A DNA stretch of 64,000 nucleotides from Lutraria lutraria (GCA_964023205.1 OZ026838.1:31089843-31153842), one strand, 5' to 3'. Counted from the first letter of the stretch, positions 13,904-25,803 are shown. Made by a program: numbers and translations. Notes: generated by a model from the sequence alone, not told the origin.

Positions 13904-14975
13904 ATGGACTTATTTAGGGACAAATTTCTCTTAACCAAGGAATATTACGAAAAGAAACCAGTTACACCGGAAGAGGAAACTCTAACTCAGCAACTAAATC
14001 TATCTCCATTAGATAAGAAAGAAGAGGAATCCGAGGAAGAGAAGATAACTCCAGGTCGGTTCTTAGGACATGAAGTGCTCCAAGGAAAGATTGTGGGTAT
14101 ATATTTCTCAGCCGGCTGGTGCCCACCATGTCAGCAGTTTACACCAATACTGTGTTCTTTGTACGATGAACTCATCACTCGGAAATCCAACTTTGAAGTA
14201 GTGTTTTTGAGTTTTGATAAAAATGAGACGGACATGGAAACATATTTCCGACAGAATCATAGAAATTGGTATGCTTTACCATTTGATGACCCCTTTAGAG
14301 AGTAAGTTACGTTTATTACCGTATAATTATGGCTCTTTTCATGATTTCAGATAATTTCGAAGATAAGTTCTTGCGATTAGTTGGTGTTTTTAATTCCTCT
14401 CGAATAAAGAATACATATATTGGAAGTGTTTGCTCGGATGTTAAAATAATAATAGTTTCGGCTTCATAAATGCTGCAGTGTGCCAGAGAGAGTCAACGGG
14501 ACTAGTTCAGATGACAGCGTTGGGGGATTTGGTTGGCATCATAAAATTGTTCAGTTTATGATGTCCAGATAAAAAAGTATAGTTTTAAACTATTTGGGGG
14601 GGGGGGGGGCAAAATACAAATTTAATGCTTAATAAAACAATTGGTTGTCTTTGAAATATTTTATAATTGATAAACACGAATTATCATCATTGTCAGAATG
14701 TCTTAAATATTCATTTCAGTGAATTGAAGCTTAAATACAATGTCACGGCAGTGCCTAAGTTTATTATCATAAATAAAGACGGCGAGATAATATCCGCTAA
14801 AGGAAGGAAAGAGGTACAAGATAAGGGAGTTATAGCCTTCAGAAACTGGACATTAACTGCCAACATTCTCGAAGCTAAACAATCACAAGCCCAAAATGCT
14901 ATAGAGAACGCCGGAAGTGAAGGTGCTAAAACTGTACAATTTGTTGAAGAGGAACCGGAAGTGAACGAACCTTGA
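13904..14975 (+). CDS. NXNL2: Nucleoredoxin-like protein (NXNL2-type thioredoxin fold), 2 exons, 217 aa
   Basis: Exons are 13904-14301 and 14720-14975, joined as AGAGA|GTAAGT and TTTCAG|TGAATT, phase 2. The single thioredoxin-like domain has the redox motif WCPPC at residues 72-76, a nucleoredoxin-type EVVFLSFDKNE strand, and ALPFDDPFR-DELKLKYNVTAVP with the expected cis-Pro at 145, then the KGRKEVQDKG stretch. These follow vertebrate NXNL1/NXNL2 (RdCVF family), which also have two coding exons split near this point. Vertebrate NXNL2 lacks the full CxxC, whereas here both cysteines are present, so catalytic disulfide exchange is possible. An acidic insert (KKEEESEEEK, about 38-47) and an acidic C-terminus (FVEEEPEVNEP) are extra. 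No signal peptide is seen, so a cytosolic protein is likely. In vertebrates the family supports photoreceptors and other sensory cells; its role here is unknown. Confidence 0.88.
14596..14609. repeat. G14 homopolymer in the NXNL2-like intron
   Basis: Fourteen consecutive G bases about 110 bases upstream of the exon 2 acceptor. It is probably length-variable and could form G-quadruplex structures. Confidence 0.8.
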
Positions 14976-15367
14976 ATCCGAAATTTGTTAGTGAAACATA
15001 CGCATTGCATACACAACCAGTCAATGTTATACAATCAGTTTAGATGTTTTTGACATAATCCATCATGTTGATTGCTTACGAGTTAACTTATGTAGCTAGT
15101 TCTTAGGCTTGGATTAAAATTAAGCTAAATTGATAAAGAACTCTATATAATTTTGCTCCTGGCTTCGACAATTTATGATAGTTTTGCAACATTTCCCATG
15201 GGAAGTTGTCCAATCCATTTTCGTAATGTTTATGAATGCATGCATGCATCATACAATCAGTTATCAGATATCATTAATTTATTCAATATACAGGCTAAAT
15301 ATAGTGCATCATATATATCTATACAGTATATCTTATATAAAATCCTCCACCCAATATTGTTTTCCTT

Positions 15368-15373
15368 AATAAA
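15368..15373 (+). terminator. Possible AATAAA poly(A) signal for the NXNL2-like gene
   Basis: An AATAAA lies about 390 bases after the TGA stop. It is the first good match seen downstream; use is not shown. Confidence 0.35.
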
Positions 15374-16422
15374 CAAAATGTATTTATTACTACATGTATA
15401 CTATGACGGTGTATATTGAAGATACGTGCTTTATTTTGTTTCCTTATACGATACTCACATAATATATTACATATCTTGCTAGTTATTGCATATATAGATA
15501 TATATTATATAATAGATACGAACATGGTTACGAATGCTACCATATTTTAATCATTTTTTGAGGAAGTTCAAACTTACCATATTATTACTTACTTGTTTAA
15601 TTACTCCGCATAATATTCAATGGGTGGCGCCTTATCTCCTAAAATGTCCAATAACAGCAGTGTCATGTGACCCGTTTGTGAAATAATTGTCAATAGGGAT
15701 GTTATTAAAGGTATACATAATTGGATAATGAATTAAAGTTATAGACTGACATTCTTCTGTGATTTGGTTTTGTTTAGGCTAGAGAAAAGTCATGTATATG
15801 TTAACTTGATAAAAAAGTAAGACGTTTTCAACATGGGAAACGGTATGTTGCCTCAAAGCTTAAGTAGAGATCACAGCCCGGTATCAAAAACTTCTCGAAT
15901 CGGTCTATCTTTACTTGTTTCAGAAATTTATCGGTTCTAATTCACATGCTAGCTCCGAGTTGAAAACATGTGAGAAGTAGATTAGTTAGTGAGAGATAAG
16001 CCTGCCGCGGATGAGACCAGACTCATATGTCAAGTACTTGGTTTTTGGTAACTGAACGATAGTTCAGATTTCCATAGCCGTCACTCGCTTGGTGCGCATG
16101 CATTTTGATGCCGACCGAACGGTTCTACGTTTTTCTAGATCCGCCATGCAATTCCCGTTCCCTGTCTATATAAGTTCAGTCTCCATGAGTACTTTCAGTT
16201 CTTTGATTTAACATTTAAGACCCCTATAGCATCTTGTATCCATAAATTTAAAAAATATCAATTAACTAGCTGGGATACAAACAAGATCCCAAATCCGCTC
16301 TTAGTTGAAGGCTATGTCATTGTTGTATAACATTTTGTGTTGTTCTTATTTTTTTTCAGATCAATTTGCTATTTCTATTTTATTTACAATCTCAGCAATA
16401 TACATACGTTATGATTTTCTTA
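15374..16422. other. Intergenic stretch before the 40-bp minisatellite
   Basis: No coding frame is supported. A TATATAAG word at 16167-16174 in a locally less A/T-rich segment looks like a core promoter and is listed separately. Confidence 0.4.
16167..16174 (+). promoter_or_regulatory. TATA-box-like site TATATAAG
   Basis: TATATAAG follows a GC-richer segment and precedes 'ttcagtctcc'. A start about 30 bases downstream would produce an RNA running into the 40-bp minisatellite and towards the short ORF at 17657. No gene is proven. Confidence 0.3.
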
Positions 16423-16424
16423 AC

Positions 16425-17400
16425 TGTAGGGCTCGCTTACTTTTCTCCATCCCCGGTAACTGTAGGGCTCGCTGGCTCACTATTCTCCACCCCCGGTAAC
16501 TGTAGGGCTCATTTTTCTCTATCCCTTTTAACTGCATGGTTCACTGGCTCACTTTTCTCGACCCCCTGTAACTGCAGGGTTCACTGGCTCACTTTTCTCC
16601 ACCCCCCATTAACTGCAGGGTTCACTGGCTCACTTTTCTCCACCCCCAGTAACTGCAGGGTTCACTGGCTCACTTTTCTCCACCCCCCAGTAACTGCATG
16701 GTTCACTGGCTCACTTTTCTTCACCCCCATTAACTGCAGGGTTCACTGGCTCACTTTTCTCCACCCCCCAGTAACTGCATGGCTCACTGGCTCACTTTTC
16801 TCCACCCCCAGTAACTGCATGGTTCACTGGCTCACTTTTCTCCACCCCCCAGTAACTGCAGGGTTCACTGGCTCACTTTTCTCCACCCCCAGTAACTGCA
16901 GGGTTCACTGGCTCACTTTTCTCCACCCCCAGTAACTGCAGGGTTCACTGGCTCACTTTTCTCCACCCCCAGTAACTGCAGGGTTCACTGGCTCACTTTT
17001 CTCCACCCCCAGTAACTGCAGGGTTCACTGGCTCACTTTTCTCCACCCCCAGTAACTGCAGGGTTCACTGGCTCACTTTTCTCCACCCCCAGTAACTGCA
17101 GGGTTCACTGGCTCACTTTTCTCCACCCCAGTAACTGTAGGGTTCACTTTTCTCCACCCCGGTAACTGCATGGCTCACTGGCTCATTTTTCTCCACCCCC
17201 AGTAACTGCAGGGTTCACTGGCTCACTTTTCTCCACCCCCGGTAACTGCATGGCTCACTGGCTCACTTTTCTCCAACCCCCAGTAACTGCAGGGTTCACT
17301 GGCTCACTTTTCTCCACCCCCCAGTAACTGCAGGGTTCACTGGCTCACTTTTCTCCACCCCCCAGTAACTGCAGGGTTCACTGGCTCACTTTTCGGTAAC
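16425..17400 (+). repeat. 40-bp minisatellite array, about 24 copies
   Basis: Unit: gtaactgcagggttcactgg then ctcacttttctccaccccca. Unit length varies by one or two bases through the C run. Copies at the left edge are divergent, while those at about 16870-17130 are almost identical, which suggests recent expansion or gene conversion. The array carries a stop-free frame, but the 40-base period makes each unit shift frame, so it is not a protein repeat. Confidence 0.93.
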
Positions 17401-17656
17401 TGCTGGGGTTTATGTTAATCTTCATGGAAACTGCTGAGGTCACTTTGTAACACCATCACACTGACACTGTTTTTTAAGTTCAAAAGCGATATTTTATCTT
17501 TAAAGATATATTAGAACTCATTGAAAAGAATTGTGATCTACATTTATCATTTTGGTACTTGAGAATGTACGAACCTTATCTAGAATTAGCATTTGAGAAG
17601 ACTGCACTTAAACTCATTAGATTCATTATTTGACGATTTAAACTCTCTTTGGCAAA

Positions 17657-17812
17657 ATGACTGCTAAAGGTGAAGGTTGCCACACCTCCGACTTTGACCA
17701 ATCGTTGACACGTATCGTCCCGGAACGGCACGAAAATGGTACGGCGTTTAACTATGCGATCATGGCAGCTGAGAAGCGAAATCGGACGAAAGCGTGGAAT
17801 ATTGAATCGTAA
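17657..17812 (+). CDS. Possible short coding exon or ORF of 51 aa, unrecognised
   Basis: An ATG opens a 51-codon frame in a locally GC-richer segment that looks more coding than its surroundings: it begins MTAKGEGCHTSDFDQSLTRI and ends KAWNIES. A second overlapping frame (17736-17990, 84 codons) is also open, so the reading frame is uncertain. It might belong to a small gene driven by the TATA-like site at 16167, or be a fragment of a mobile element. I recognise no family. Confidence 0.25.
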   Translation: MTAKGEGCHTSDFDQSLTRIVPERHENGTAFNYAIMAAEKRNRTKAWNIES

Positions 17813-17990
17813 TGCCTTAGGTATCCATCAATTGAATGATTCGTCGACGGTGAGTGATAACAAATTTGATTTTCTTTCGATTCACACCGGCGTGGGTATG
17901 AAATCCCGAAGGAATAAAGAAATTTACTCTGTATCTAATGAAAAGAAACTTAGGTCACATCGATGCCTAGTGGTACTTTTTGTAAGTTGA

Positions 17991-19635
17991 AGGGCTTATT
18001 GCTCCAGTTCAGAGCAATGTATGGATATAAGAGTGGATGGTGGTTAAAGAGAAATTATTTCTGCGTCGAATAAGACCAGGCTTTTAAGAATCGGTTCAGA
18101 ATTGTTACAACAGGACCTTGATAAACATAACCGGTGTGATTTCTGGGCCCAGGAGTTCTATACCTTTACTCTATAATAGATATATGGTGAATTTTTTTTT
18201 TTTTTTTTTTTGAAAATTTATTTTGCTATTGTCACATGCCGGTAGCCTGTGATTGGCTTCAGACAGTCTCCAGCCCAATAACAAGGTCATTATGAAAACA
18301 CTAATATTACTTATTAACATTATAGTAACATTGATGTACTGACCAGTTAAAAACACACAAAGTTGTTACGATATTGGCGGTATCAAAGATTTAAATACAT
18401 TGTACGTACATTTACACTGTTCACAAATATAACATTTATCCAGCCTGTTATTAATGTGTGAACTAATTATTTCTCGTACGTTTTATCCAGGCTATCTTGC
18501 CAGTCTATTGATCAGTCACTTAGTTTGTTGACATTACCATTGAGGGATACTGATTTGAACATCGTCCTTTAATGATGAGGTCTTCAACATCCTTCTGTCA
18601 GTGATGTGAAGAAGTTATAATAGAAAGTTATGGAATTTAAAGGAATTTAAAAAAAAAACAAATAGAATAGACAGTTTACGCCCTTTGATTTTAACTTCTT
18701 CATGGTCAAATCTTTGATTTATTCGTAGATGTTGACTTAGACAATTATTTCAGCTCTGTAAAGCTACCTTGATGATTATAGAAATGTTGAAAGTTTCAAA
18801 TAGCCAGTTTTCCTGGACTGTATTATAACCAGTACTAACTTACCCAATCATAATGAACCAGCAACCTCTCCAAATACGGAGAAAAATCGACATTTGCAAA
18901 AGGATGTGAATCCTGATCAGCGGGTTACAAGTTCAATGCATTTACCACCGTATTGACCGCGACCTCCGACAAAAGAAGACAGATAGCACAAACAGACATG
19001 ATGCCATTTATTTGTTACCTCCCCTAATTGGCTTATCATTTATATAGTTGTCTGCATTAGGTTGATGGTACATGTTTTGGCACTTAAAATCCTCCTTGAA
19101 CGAGTCTTTATTCGTGGAAAAGAAATAAAACATAGCTATGAACTAACTTCGAGAAATAAAAAACGAAAATCAATTAATTTCATTATATAAAACAGTTTTA
19201 GTACTAGTATCTTGTAAATTTATTTTTACAAAATTAACATAGCAGGTGCAATACTACACGTCGTTCATGCTCATTTTAAAGTAATTTTCTTGAGAAAAAT
19301 GCTGCAATACCATTCACTCATCAACTTAAGTACATACGACATTGAACATTTTTGTGGCATTTTCGGAAAAACAAAATTAAAAACATTATTGGGCACGTTT
19401 TCATATCTGAACTCTCAATATTTGCAGTAGTGAGTTATTTACATTTTATGTTCAAATGTGCAATGTTGAGGAGGAAAAAGCCTCCTTATAAGATAACAGC
19501 TGATAACTGCATCGACCATTGTTTATTTAAATACCATGGTGATGTGACATTAGTTCAAATCATCCCTGTTCACGACTGTAGTGGAAATACGCACATTCGC
19601 CTTACTGCTTGACGCCGTCGGTTGATTTAATAAAA
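17991..19635. other. Non-coding stretch with a retro-insertion tail
   Basis: Apart from the A20 tract described at 18192-18260 (minus strand) I see nothing coding or repeated. Several short ATG frames occur by chance. Confidence 0.45.
18192..18260 (-). mobile_element. 3' tail of a minus-strand retro-insertion (AATAAA plus A20)
   Basis: The plus strand has 20 T in a row at 18192-18211. On the minus strand this is a poly(A) tract preceded by AATAAA about 7 bases earlier. This is the mark of a reverse-transcribed, polyadenylated RNA (LINE, SINE or processed gene copy). The body is not recognised, and its left end is unknown. Confidence 0.45.
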
Positions 19636-22600
19636 ATGTCGCATGTGCTATTAATTAGCTCACTGGTCTGGATTTTGATGATGTCTGGTAAGAATATAAT
19701 ATTGTTATAATGCTTTATTTGTTAATTAGAATATCTATGTAATTTAAAAATAGAGGTTTATATCGTTTTTATTGCCTTAGATCAGATCGATTTCAATTAC
19801 GTTTAGACATCGGAACAGAGCGCTTGGTCTTCTTATCAGGAGGTCGTGCGTATAAATCACGTTGCTATTAAAATTAAACACGTGCCGTGCATTTATGATA
19901 GAGAACACATTCTTCAATTTTTAAAATTGCTGTTCTTTTTCAGTATAAATCTGCGTTATCGTTGTAAAATTACTATGCTTTGAAAAGATTTGATGGCTAT
20001 ACATGTACAAGATTTAATCAACTTTTAAATGGCTGTGCATGAGGATAGAGTTACTGCTCTACTGTATAATAATTATAATAACTGGTCAAAATGTGACACA
20101 GAACACGTACATATTCAGTATTCAGTTGTGAAACTGTATTGTCCGAAAGATAGTCTTATTTACTGTGTATGGTCCTAAATATAGTCTTATTATTCAGTAA
20201 TGTATGGTCCTAAATATAGTCTTATTATTCAGTAATGTAACTGTATGGTCCTAAATATAGTCTTATTATTCAGTAATGTAACTGTATGGTCCTAAATATA
20301 GTCTTATTATTCAGTAATGTAACTGTGTATGGTCCTAAATATAGTCTTATCATTCAGCTGTGTAACTGTGTATGGTCCTAAATATAGTCATAATATCCAG
20401 TTGTTTAACTGTGTATGGTCCTAACTATAGTCTCATTATTCGGTTGTGTAACTGTGTATGGTCCTAAATATAGTCTTATTATTCAGTTGTGTAACTGTGT
20501 ATGGTCCTAAATATAGTCTTATTATTCAGTTGTGTAACTGTGTATGGTCATAAATATAGTCTTGTTATTCAGTTGTGTAACGGTGTATGGTCCTAAATAT
20601 AGTCTTATTATTCGGTTGTGTAACTGTGTATGGTCCTAAATATAGTCTTATTATTCGGTTGTGTAACTGTGTATGGTCCTTAATATAGTCTTATTATTCA
20701 GTTGTGTAACTGTGTATGGTCCTAAATATAGTCATAATATCCAGTTGTTTAACTGTGTATGGTCCTAACTATAGTCTCATTATTCAGTTGTGTAACTGTG
20801 TATGGTCCTAAATATAGTCTTATTATTCAGTTGTGTAACTGTGTATGGTCATAAATATAGTCTTGTTATTCAGTTGTGTAACGGTGTATGGTCCTAAATA
20901 TAGTCTTATTGTTCAGCTGTATAACTGTGTATCTTGTATCAGTTCACGTTTTTGAATACGTTTTAACCATTAGGAAATAATTTGCCGATGAATAAAACTT
21001 TTATCACATGAATAGTATTAACTTACTCTTCATACTGGTACATGTGGTAGTATTTTTCATTCCTATTTTTTTTGTATATAGTTCTAATGCTTTCATCGAG
21101 ATGTATTATTATGAGTGTCGTGCTTGTAATTCGATCAACGAAGTGAATTTTAGTCTGCTCCCTATCAGCAAACTTTGTATAACATTTTTTTCACAATAAA
21201 TTATCAAGTAGTTGAACACAACATTTATATCACGTGTATATAACACAACGATGGATCCGGAAATATGTTTGTTTGTATTAAAACTGCTAATATTTCATGA
21301 GTGCTCATATAACAGCAACAATTTGCAGATTTGTCTTTTATCAGTCGGTTAAGTGTTAGAATGTTGTTCACATCTCTCATTGGTCGTATTTAAAAAAACA
21401 ACACTGTATTACAATAACCGAGTTTCTATCACTCCCCGTCAGTAAAACGTTCGCATAATCTTTTTGACATGTCAAAAAGATTATCGCGGTTGCCTAGAAA
21501 TATTCAGATTATGATAAAACTTCAAACACATTCGAAAAAATCGACTTAAAACTTGAATATGTCAATGAGCAAATTTGCGATAAAAATGAGAAATAAGTGT
21601 AACAAAATTTACTCATTAATGACAGCGTCAATCTCTACCCAGAGTTGTCGTTCCCGTTACGCTCACACTAACGAGGTATGTGTGTATTGGAAAGGAACGA
21701 CAACTCTGGGTAGGAATTGAGACTGTGTAGATATATCAAAATATATTACAGCATGCACAAAGTACATGAGGTTCAATCTATTGTGTTGATGAGTAACAAT
21801 CACCACTTATATTGACTAGAATGTACAGAATGTGAATCATATCCATACCGTCTTGAGCGCACAGAAAACATTCAAATACCGAGTTATGAAAATAATTGTC
21901 AACTGCGTAATGCGTAATTCATATTAATTAATACAATGAGAAAACTTGTAGTTGACGAAAAGTAGAAAACACGCAGCAATATCATGGTGATAATGTACAC
22001 ATTTCAATTTTCACCGATAATTTACCCTGCTTATATACGTCTGTGCCTCAAAGTCTGAAAAAAAAACGCACACATGTAAGCAGATTGATTTACGCAACGA
22101 CTGGAATATGCAGTAAAATGTGTTAATTCTGTAATACTACTAATAATTTTGTTGTTTTATGTAATATAACATACAGAACATGCTATAAAACTGTAGTCTT
22201 AGGCCATTTGCATGGTAAAAAATGTTGTGTTATCTTTAACAACAATACTAGTATATTTTAATAAGGTTTGAAAGTGTAACATATATTATGAAACACCCTA
22301 TACGTATTGTTAACGCTTCGTGAGTTTTACAATAGTTTTCAACTGTTCTCTCTGTTGTTAACGTGGAAATGATATGCTCAGCTAGACTTAAAAAACTTAC
22401 TATGTTTATACCTGTTGAATATGCCTTGACAAACCAGCATTTACCGCGATTTATTAAGATTATAGTTTTCATCTCAGCATGTCATCAAAATTATCCTGAT
22501 ACGGACGGTGTACATGGCATCAACATGACATTGTCCCTTATTGTGATAACATATACATGTATATACAATAAAGTTCCATTCTTTAATAAGATTTATTTGG

Positions 22601-25600
22601 ACATGTGAACGAAATTCACCATTAATTACATTCAATGTATGTGTAAACAACCATAATTTATAAAAACAAAATAAATTACTCAATAAAACAAATCTAAATA
22701 AATTAGCAAAGTTTTGTAAAATGAAAGATCACTTCCCACTAGTACCGTCCAATCTACCAACACCGTCCCACCTACCAACACCATCCTACCTACCATCAGT
22801 ATTTCAGTAATTCAATAAATGAAGTGAATATCAATATGCTTCCTACCAGCAAACGTTATATAACATTCATTTTCCTATAAATTATCAAGTACTTGAACAC
22901 ATCATTTGTATCACGTGTATGTAATGCGAGGATGGATCCGGAAATATGTTTTTTGTATTAAAACTGCTAATATTTTATGAGTGCTCATACAACAGCAACA
23001 AAGTGCAGATTTGTCCCTTATCAGTCGGCTAACTGTTAGAACCTTTCATTAGTTGTATTTTCAAAAAAGCACAAAAAAGCCTGTAATAACCGAGTTATTA
23101 TCAATCGCCGACAATCAAACGTTCGCGTATCTTTTTGGACATGTCAAACAGATTATCGTGATTGCCTAGAAATATCAAAATTATGATAAAATTTCAAACG
23201 CATTCGAAAAGCGACTTAGAAAAGTTGAATATAATAATGAATAAGTTTGCGATAAGAATTAGAAAGTGTTTCACAATATTCCGACATTCTTTAAAGTCAG
23301 CGTGTGTAGATTTATCGCGTGCGCATGTAGTAACTATCACCTTCCCACGCGATGAATAAAATATTTCCTATGTCTCCTTTATGCCACCGTATTTTTTGTT
23401 TATCAAATATATTAACGCAGTTGCTTAGAATTATAATGAACATTATCAAATTTCACACGCGTTCGAAAAGCGACTTAAAAAGTCGAATATGTGATTTTTT
23501 TGCGATGAGAATTAGAAAAAAGTGTTTCACAAGTGATTCAAAAAACATTTGCTAAAAACTGAGTTACTAGTATGATAGTGTCATCGTGTTTTCTAAAATA
23601 GTATAGTGGATATATATAATCATTATACGTTAGCTCAGCATACGCTTCAAGTCTACAGACAAAAGTGATGTTGCCAAAAACAATTATAGTGCAAAGTGAT
23701 ATCAAAGTTGCATTCTTGTGTTTGTGAAACAAAAGAAATGTAGTGCTCAAATAAATATCTGTATAGGATATTGATTTATTCAATATAGAAAACGAAACTG
23801 AATGATGTAGAACTAAACGAATGACTCACTAAATCATGTAAAGTAATACAACATTTATTCCACAAAATCTCGAACCGTACAGTCCCGCTACGAGTAAATG
23901 CACTGGAGTAAACATTTCAACAATAACAACTAATAACAACACGTGGAAATACTCAATCTTTTTAATGTCTGTATTATGATAGATAAGTGAATATTTGATA
24001 TTATTCAGGTATCACAGCTGAGGCAACAACTGCAAATTCAACAGTAAAACCAACAACAACAACAACAGCAACAAAATCCCTGACATCAAATTCAACAGTA
24101 AAACCAACACCAACAATAACAAAATCCCTGACAACAAATACAACAGTAAAACCACCACCAACAATAACAAAATCCCTGACAACAAATTCAACAGTAAAAC
24201 CAACAACGACAACAACAGCAACAAAATCCCTGACATCAAATTCAACAGTAAAACCAACACCAACAATAACAAAATCCCTGACAACAAATACAACAGTAAA
24301 ACCACCACCAACAATAACAAAATCCCTGACAACAAATTCAACAGTAAAACCACCACCAACAATAACAAAATCCCTGACAACAAATACAACAGTAAAACCA
24401 CCACCACCAACAACAAAATCCCTGACAGCAAATACAACAGTAAAACCAACAACGACAACAACAAAATCCCTGACAACAAATTCAACAGTAAAACCAGCAA
24501 CGACAACAACAAAATCCCTGACAACAAATTTAACAGTAAAACCAACAACGACAACAACAGCAACAAAATCCCTGACAACAAATTCAACAGTAAAACCAAC
24601 ACCAACAATAACAAAATCCCTGACAACAAATACAACAGTAAAACCACCACCAACAATAACAAAATCCCTGACAACAAATTCGACAGTAAAACCACCACCA
24701 ACAATAACAAAATCCCTGACAACAAATTCAACAGTAAAACCACCACCAACAATAACAAAATCCCTGACAGCAAATTCAACAGTAAAACCACCACCAACAA
24801 TAACAAAATCCCTGACAACAAATTCAACAGTAAAACCAACAACGACAACAACAGCAACAAAATCCCTGACATCAAATTCAACAGTAAACCCATCATCAAC
24901 AACAACAAAAACACCAACATCACCAGCATCACCACCAACAAGTGCACAGCCGGTGACATCCACAAAAATTGCTAATCAACATTCTACAGCTACAGAAGTA
25001 AAAGGTAAATTTTGATTTGTAAAAATTAATTATCATACGAGTTATTTGTAATTGTGTTTCCTTCGTAAAAGTTTCGATTTTATTTATTTTTCCCGAAATA
25101 TTCTAATTCGTTAAGATTTTGAAAAAATCTGCATGTGCAATGTATAAACAAGTCACCTATATCTGCCCTATCGTCTGCAACACGAATTACTTGGTGGATC
25201 TTCATTAGCAGTGAATCATGGAATAGAATAGAAACGAACATATGAGATCGTAATGAAATGCAGAAACACAGCATAAAATTACGATAAGTTCCAATATTGA
25301 AGCTATTTTGGGGTATGGTGAAGGCCTTAAGTCATACCTGATATAACCACCACCCATGGGACACAATATGGTTTCACTATTTTGAAAATCAGAAACACTC
25401 AATAGATGGATAAGTCATGTTCGATTATTAATAGTTTGTTGTTGAATTTATTCAACAGCAATTAACATTTCTTTTACAGCATATTGCCACTAGTACTATC
25501 GACTGCATATCTCTGTCAGATGTACATCTCACTCTATACGTATGCTCAAATAGTCAGATGTGTAACCTAGCGATTTTCTAATAAAATTCATCATTCTCAT

Positions 25601-25686
25601 TAACTATCGTTTTATTTTCAGGTCCAGGATTCTGGTTGATGTTGACCTCGTTGGCCTTGTATGGCCATTTATCATTAAGCTGGTAA
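19636..25686 (+). CDS. Secreted, probably GPI-anchored mucin-like Thr/Ser/Pro/Lys repeat protein, 3 exons, 370 aa
   Basis: Exons are 19636-19687, 24009-25004 and 25622-25686, all joined at phase 1 (TCTG|GTAAGA, ATTCAG|GTATCA, AAAG|GTAAAT, TTTCAG|GTCCAG). Exon 1 encodes a signal peptide (MSHVLLISSLVWILMMSG). Exon 2 encodes about 332 residues dominated by 17 copies of a 15-19 residue unit of the form KSLTTNSTVKPPPTIT. Each unit has an N-x-T sequon (18 in all) and many Thr for O-glycosylation, and Lys is the only frequent charged residue, so the ectodomain should be basic and heavily glycosylated. Exon 3 encodes GPGFWLMLTSLALYGHLSLS and a final W, then the stop. A hydrophobic tail with no cytoplasmic residues after it is typical of a GPI signal. 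It could also be a secreted mucin, shell or byssal protein. The opposite strand of exon 2 carries two long ORFs that are shadows. An AATAAA follows at 25804. Confidence 0.8.
20146..20935 (+). repeat. 43-bp minisatellite, about 18 copies, in intron 1 of the mucin-like gene
   Basis: Unit: gtgtatggtcctaaatatag then tcttattattcagttgtgtaact. A run of marked variants (gtcataatatcc, ctaactatagtctc, gtcataaatatagtcttg) occurs at 20387-20590 and again at 20731-20890. The offset is 344 bases (8 units) at the left marker and 301 (7 units) at the right one, so a block was duplicated and one copy differs by one unit. Confidence 0.92.
21455..21484. repeat. Perfect 30-base palindrome
   Basis: ATAATCTTTTTGACA is followed by its exact reverse complement. 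The related position in the second copy of the duplicated segment (around 23128) has lost perfect symmetry. Confidence 0.85.
21628..21720. repeat. Inverted repeat, 27-base arms and 39-base loop
   Basis: The arms 21628-21654 and 21694-21720 match at 25 of 27 positions (core ctacccagagttgtcgttcc). This may be a small foldback element. Confidence 0.75.
24027..24900 (+). repeat. Coding tandem repeat of the mucin-like exon (17 copies)
   Basis: Units of 45-57 bases, always a multiple of three, begin at each 'aaatccctgac'. Length changes come from the Thr/Pro/Ala segment (ACA, CCA and GCA codons). Frame is kept throughout, unlike in the non-coding arrays nearby. Confidence 0.9.
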
Positions 25687-25803
25687 AATGCTTAAGACAT
25701 CAACAAAACATTATCGTCCAATAGAAAATATTGGCGCTATATATCATTTTACATTTTATTCATTGATTTCTATTATTATATTGATTAGCTTATAGACTTT
25801 GTA

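Larger units (their letters stand above)
21140..23535 (+). repeat. Diverged direct duplication of a ~450-bp segment, three copies
   Basis: The segment at about 21140-21600 ('gatggatccggaaatatgtt', 'gagtgctcata-aacagcaac', 'ttgcctagaaatat') recurs at about 22823-23275, and a third partial copy lies at about 23372-23535 ('gcgacttaaaaagtcgaatatg', 'gcgatgagaattagaaa'). All lie in the large first intron of the mucin-like gene and have the same orientation. No protein is encoded. Confidence 0.75.

Noticed and set aside
14711..15034. 107-codon minus-strand ORF
   Set aside because: Complement of NXNL2-like exon 2, which has clear family motifs on the plus strand.
16366..16935. 189-codon plus-strand ORF over the 40-bp array
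   Set aside because: The unit length is not a multiple of three, so the reading changes from unit to unit, and there is no splice or start context. Non-coding minisatellite.
16425..17400. Possible CRISPR array
   Set aside because: Direct repeats abut with no unique spacers and vary in length, in an intron-bearing animal genome. The same applies to the arrays at 20.1, 25.9 and 59 kb.
24001..24965. Two minus-strand ORFs of 320 and 317 codons (Val/Phe/Gly-rich and Leu-rich)
   Set aside because: They are the complements of the plus-strand Thr-rich repeat exon. Repeats with a period divisible by three keep antisense frames open; the plus strand has splice sites, a signal peptide and a C-terminal exon.
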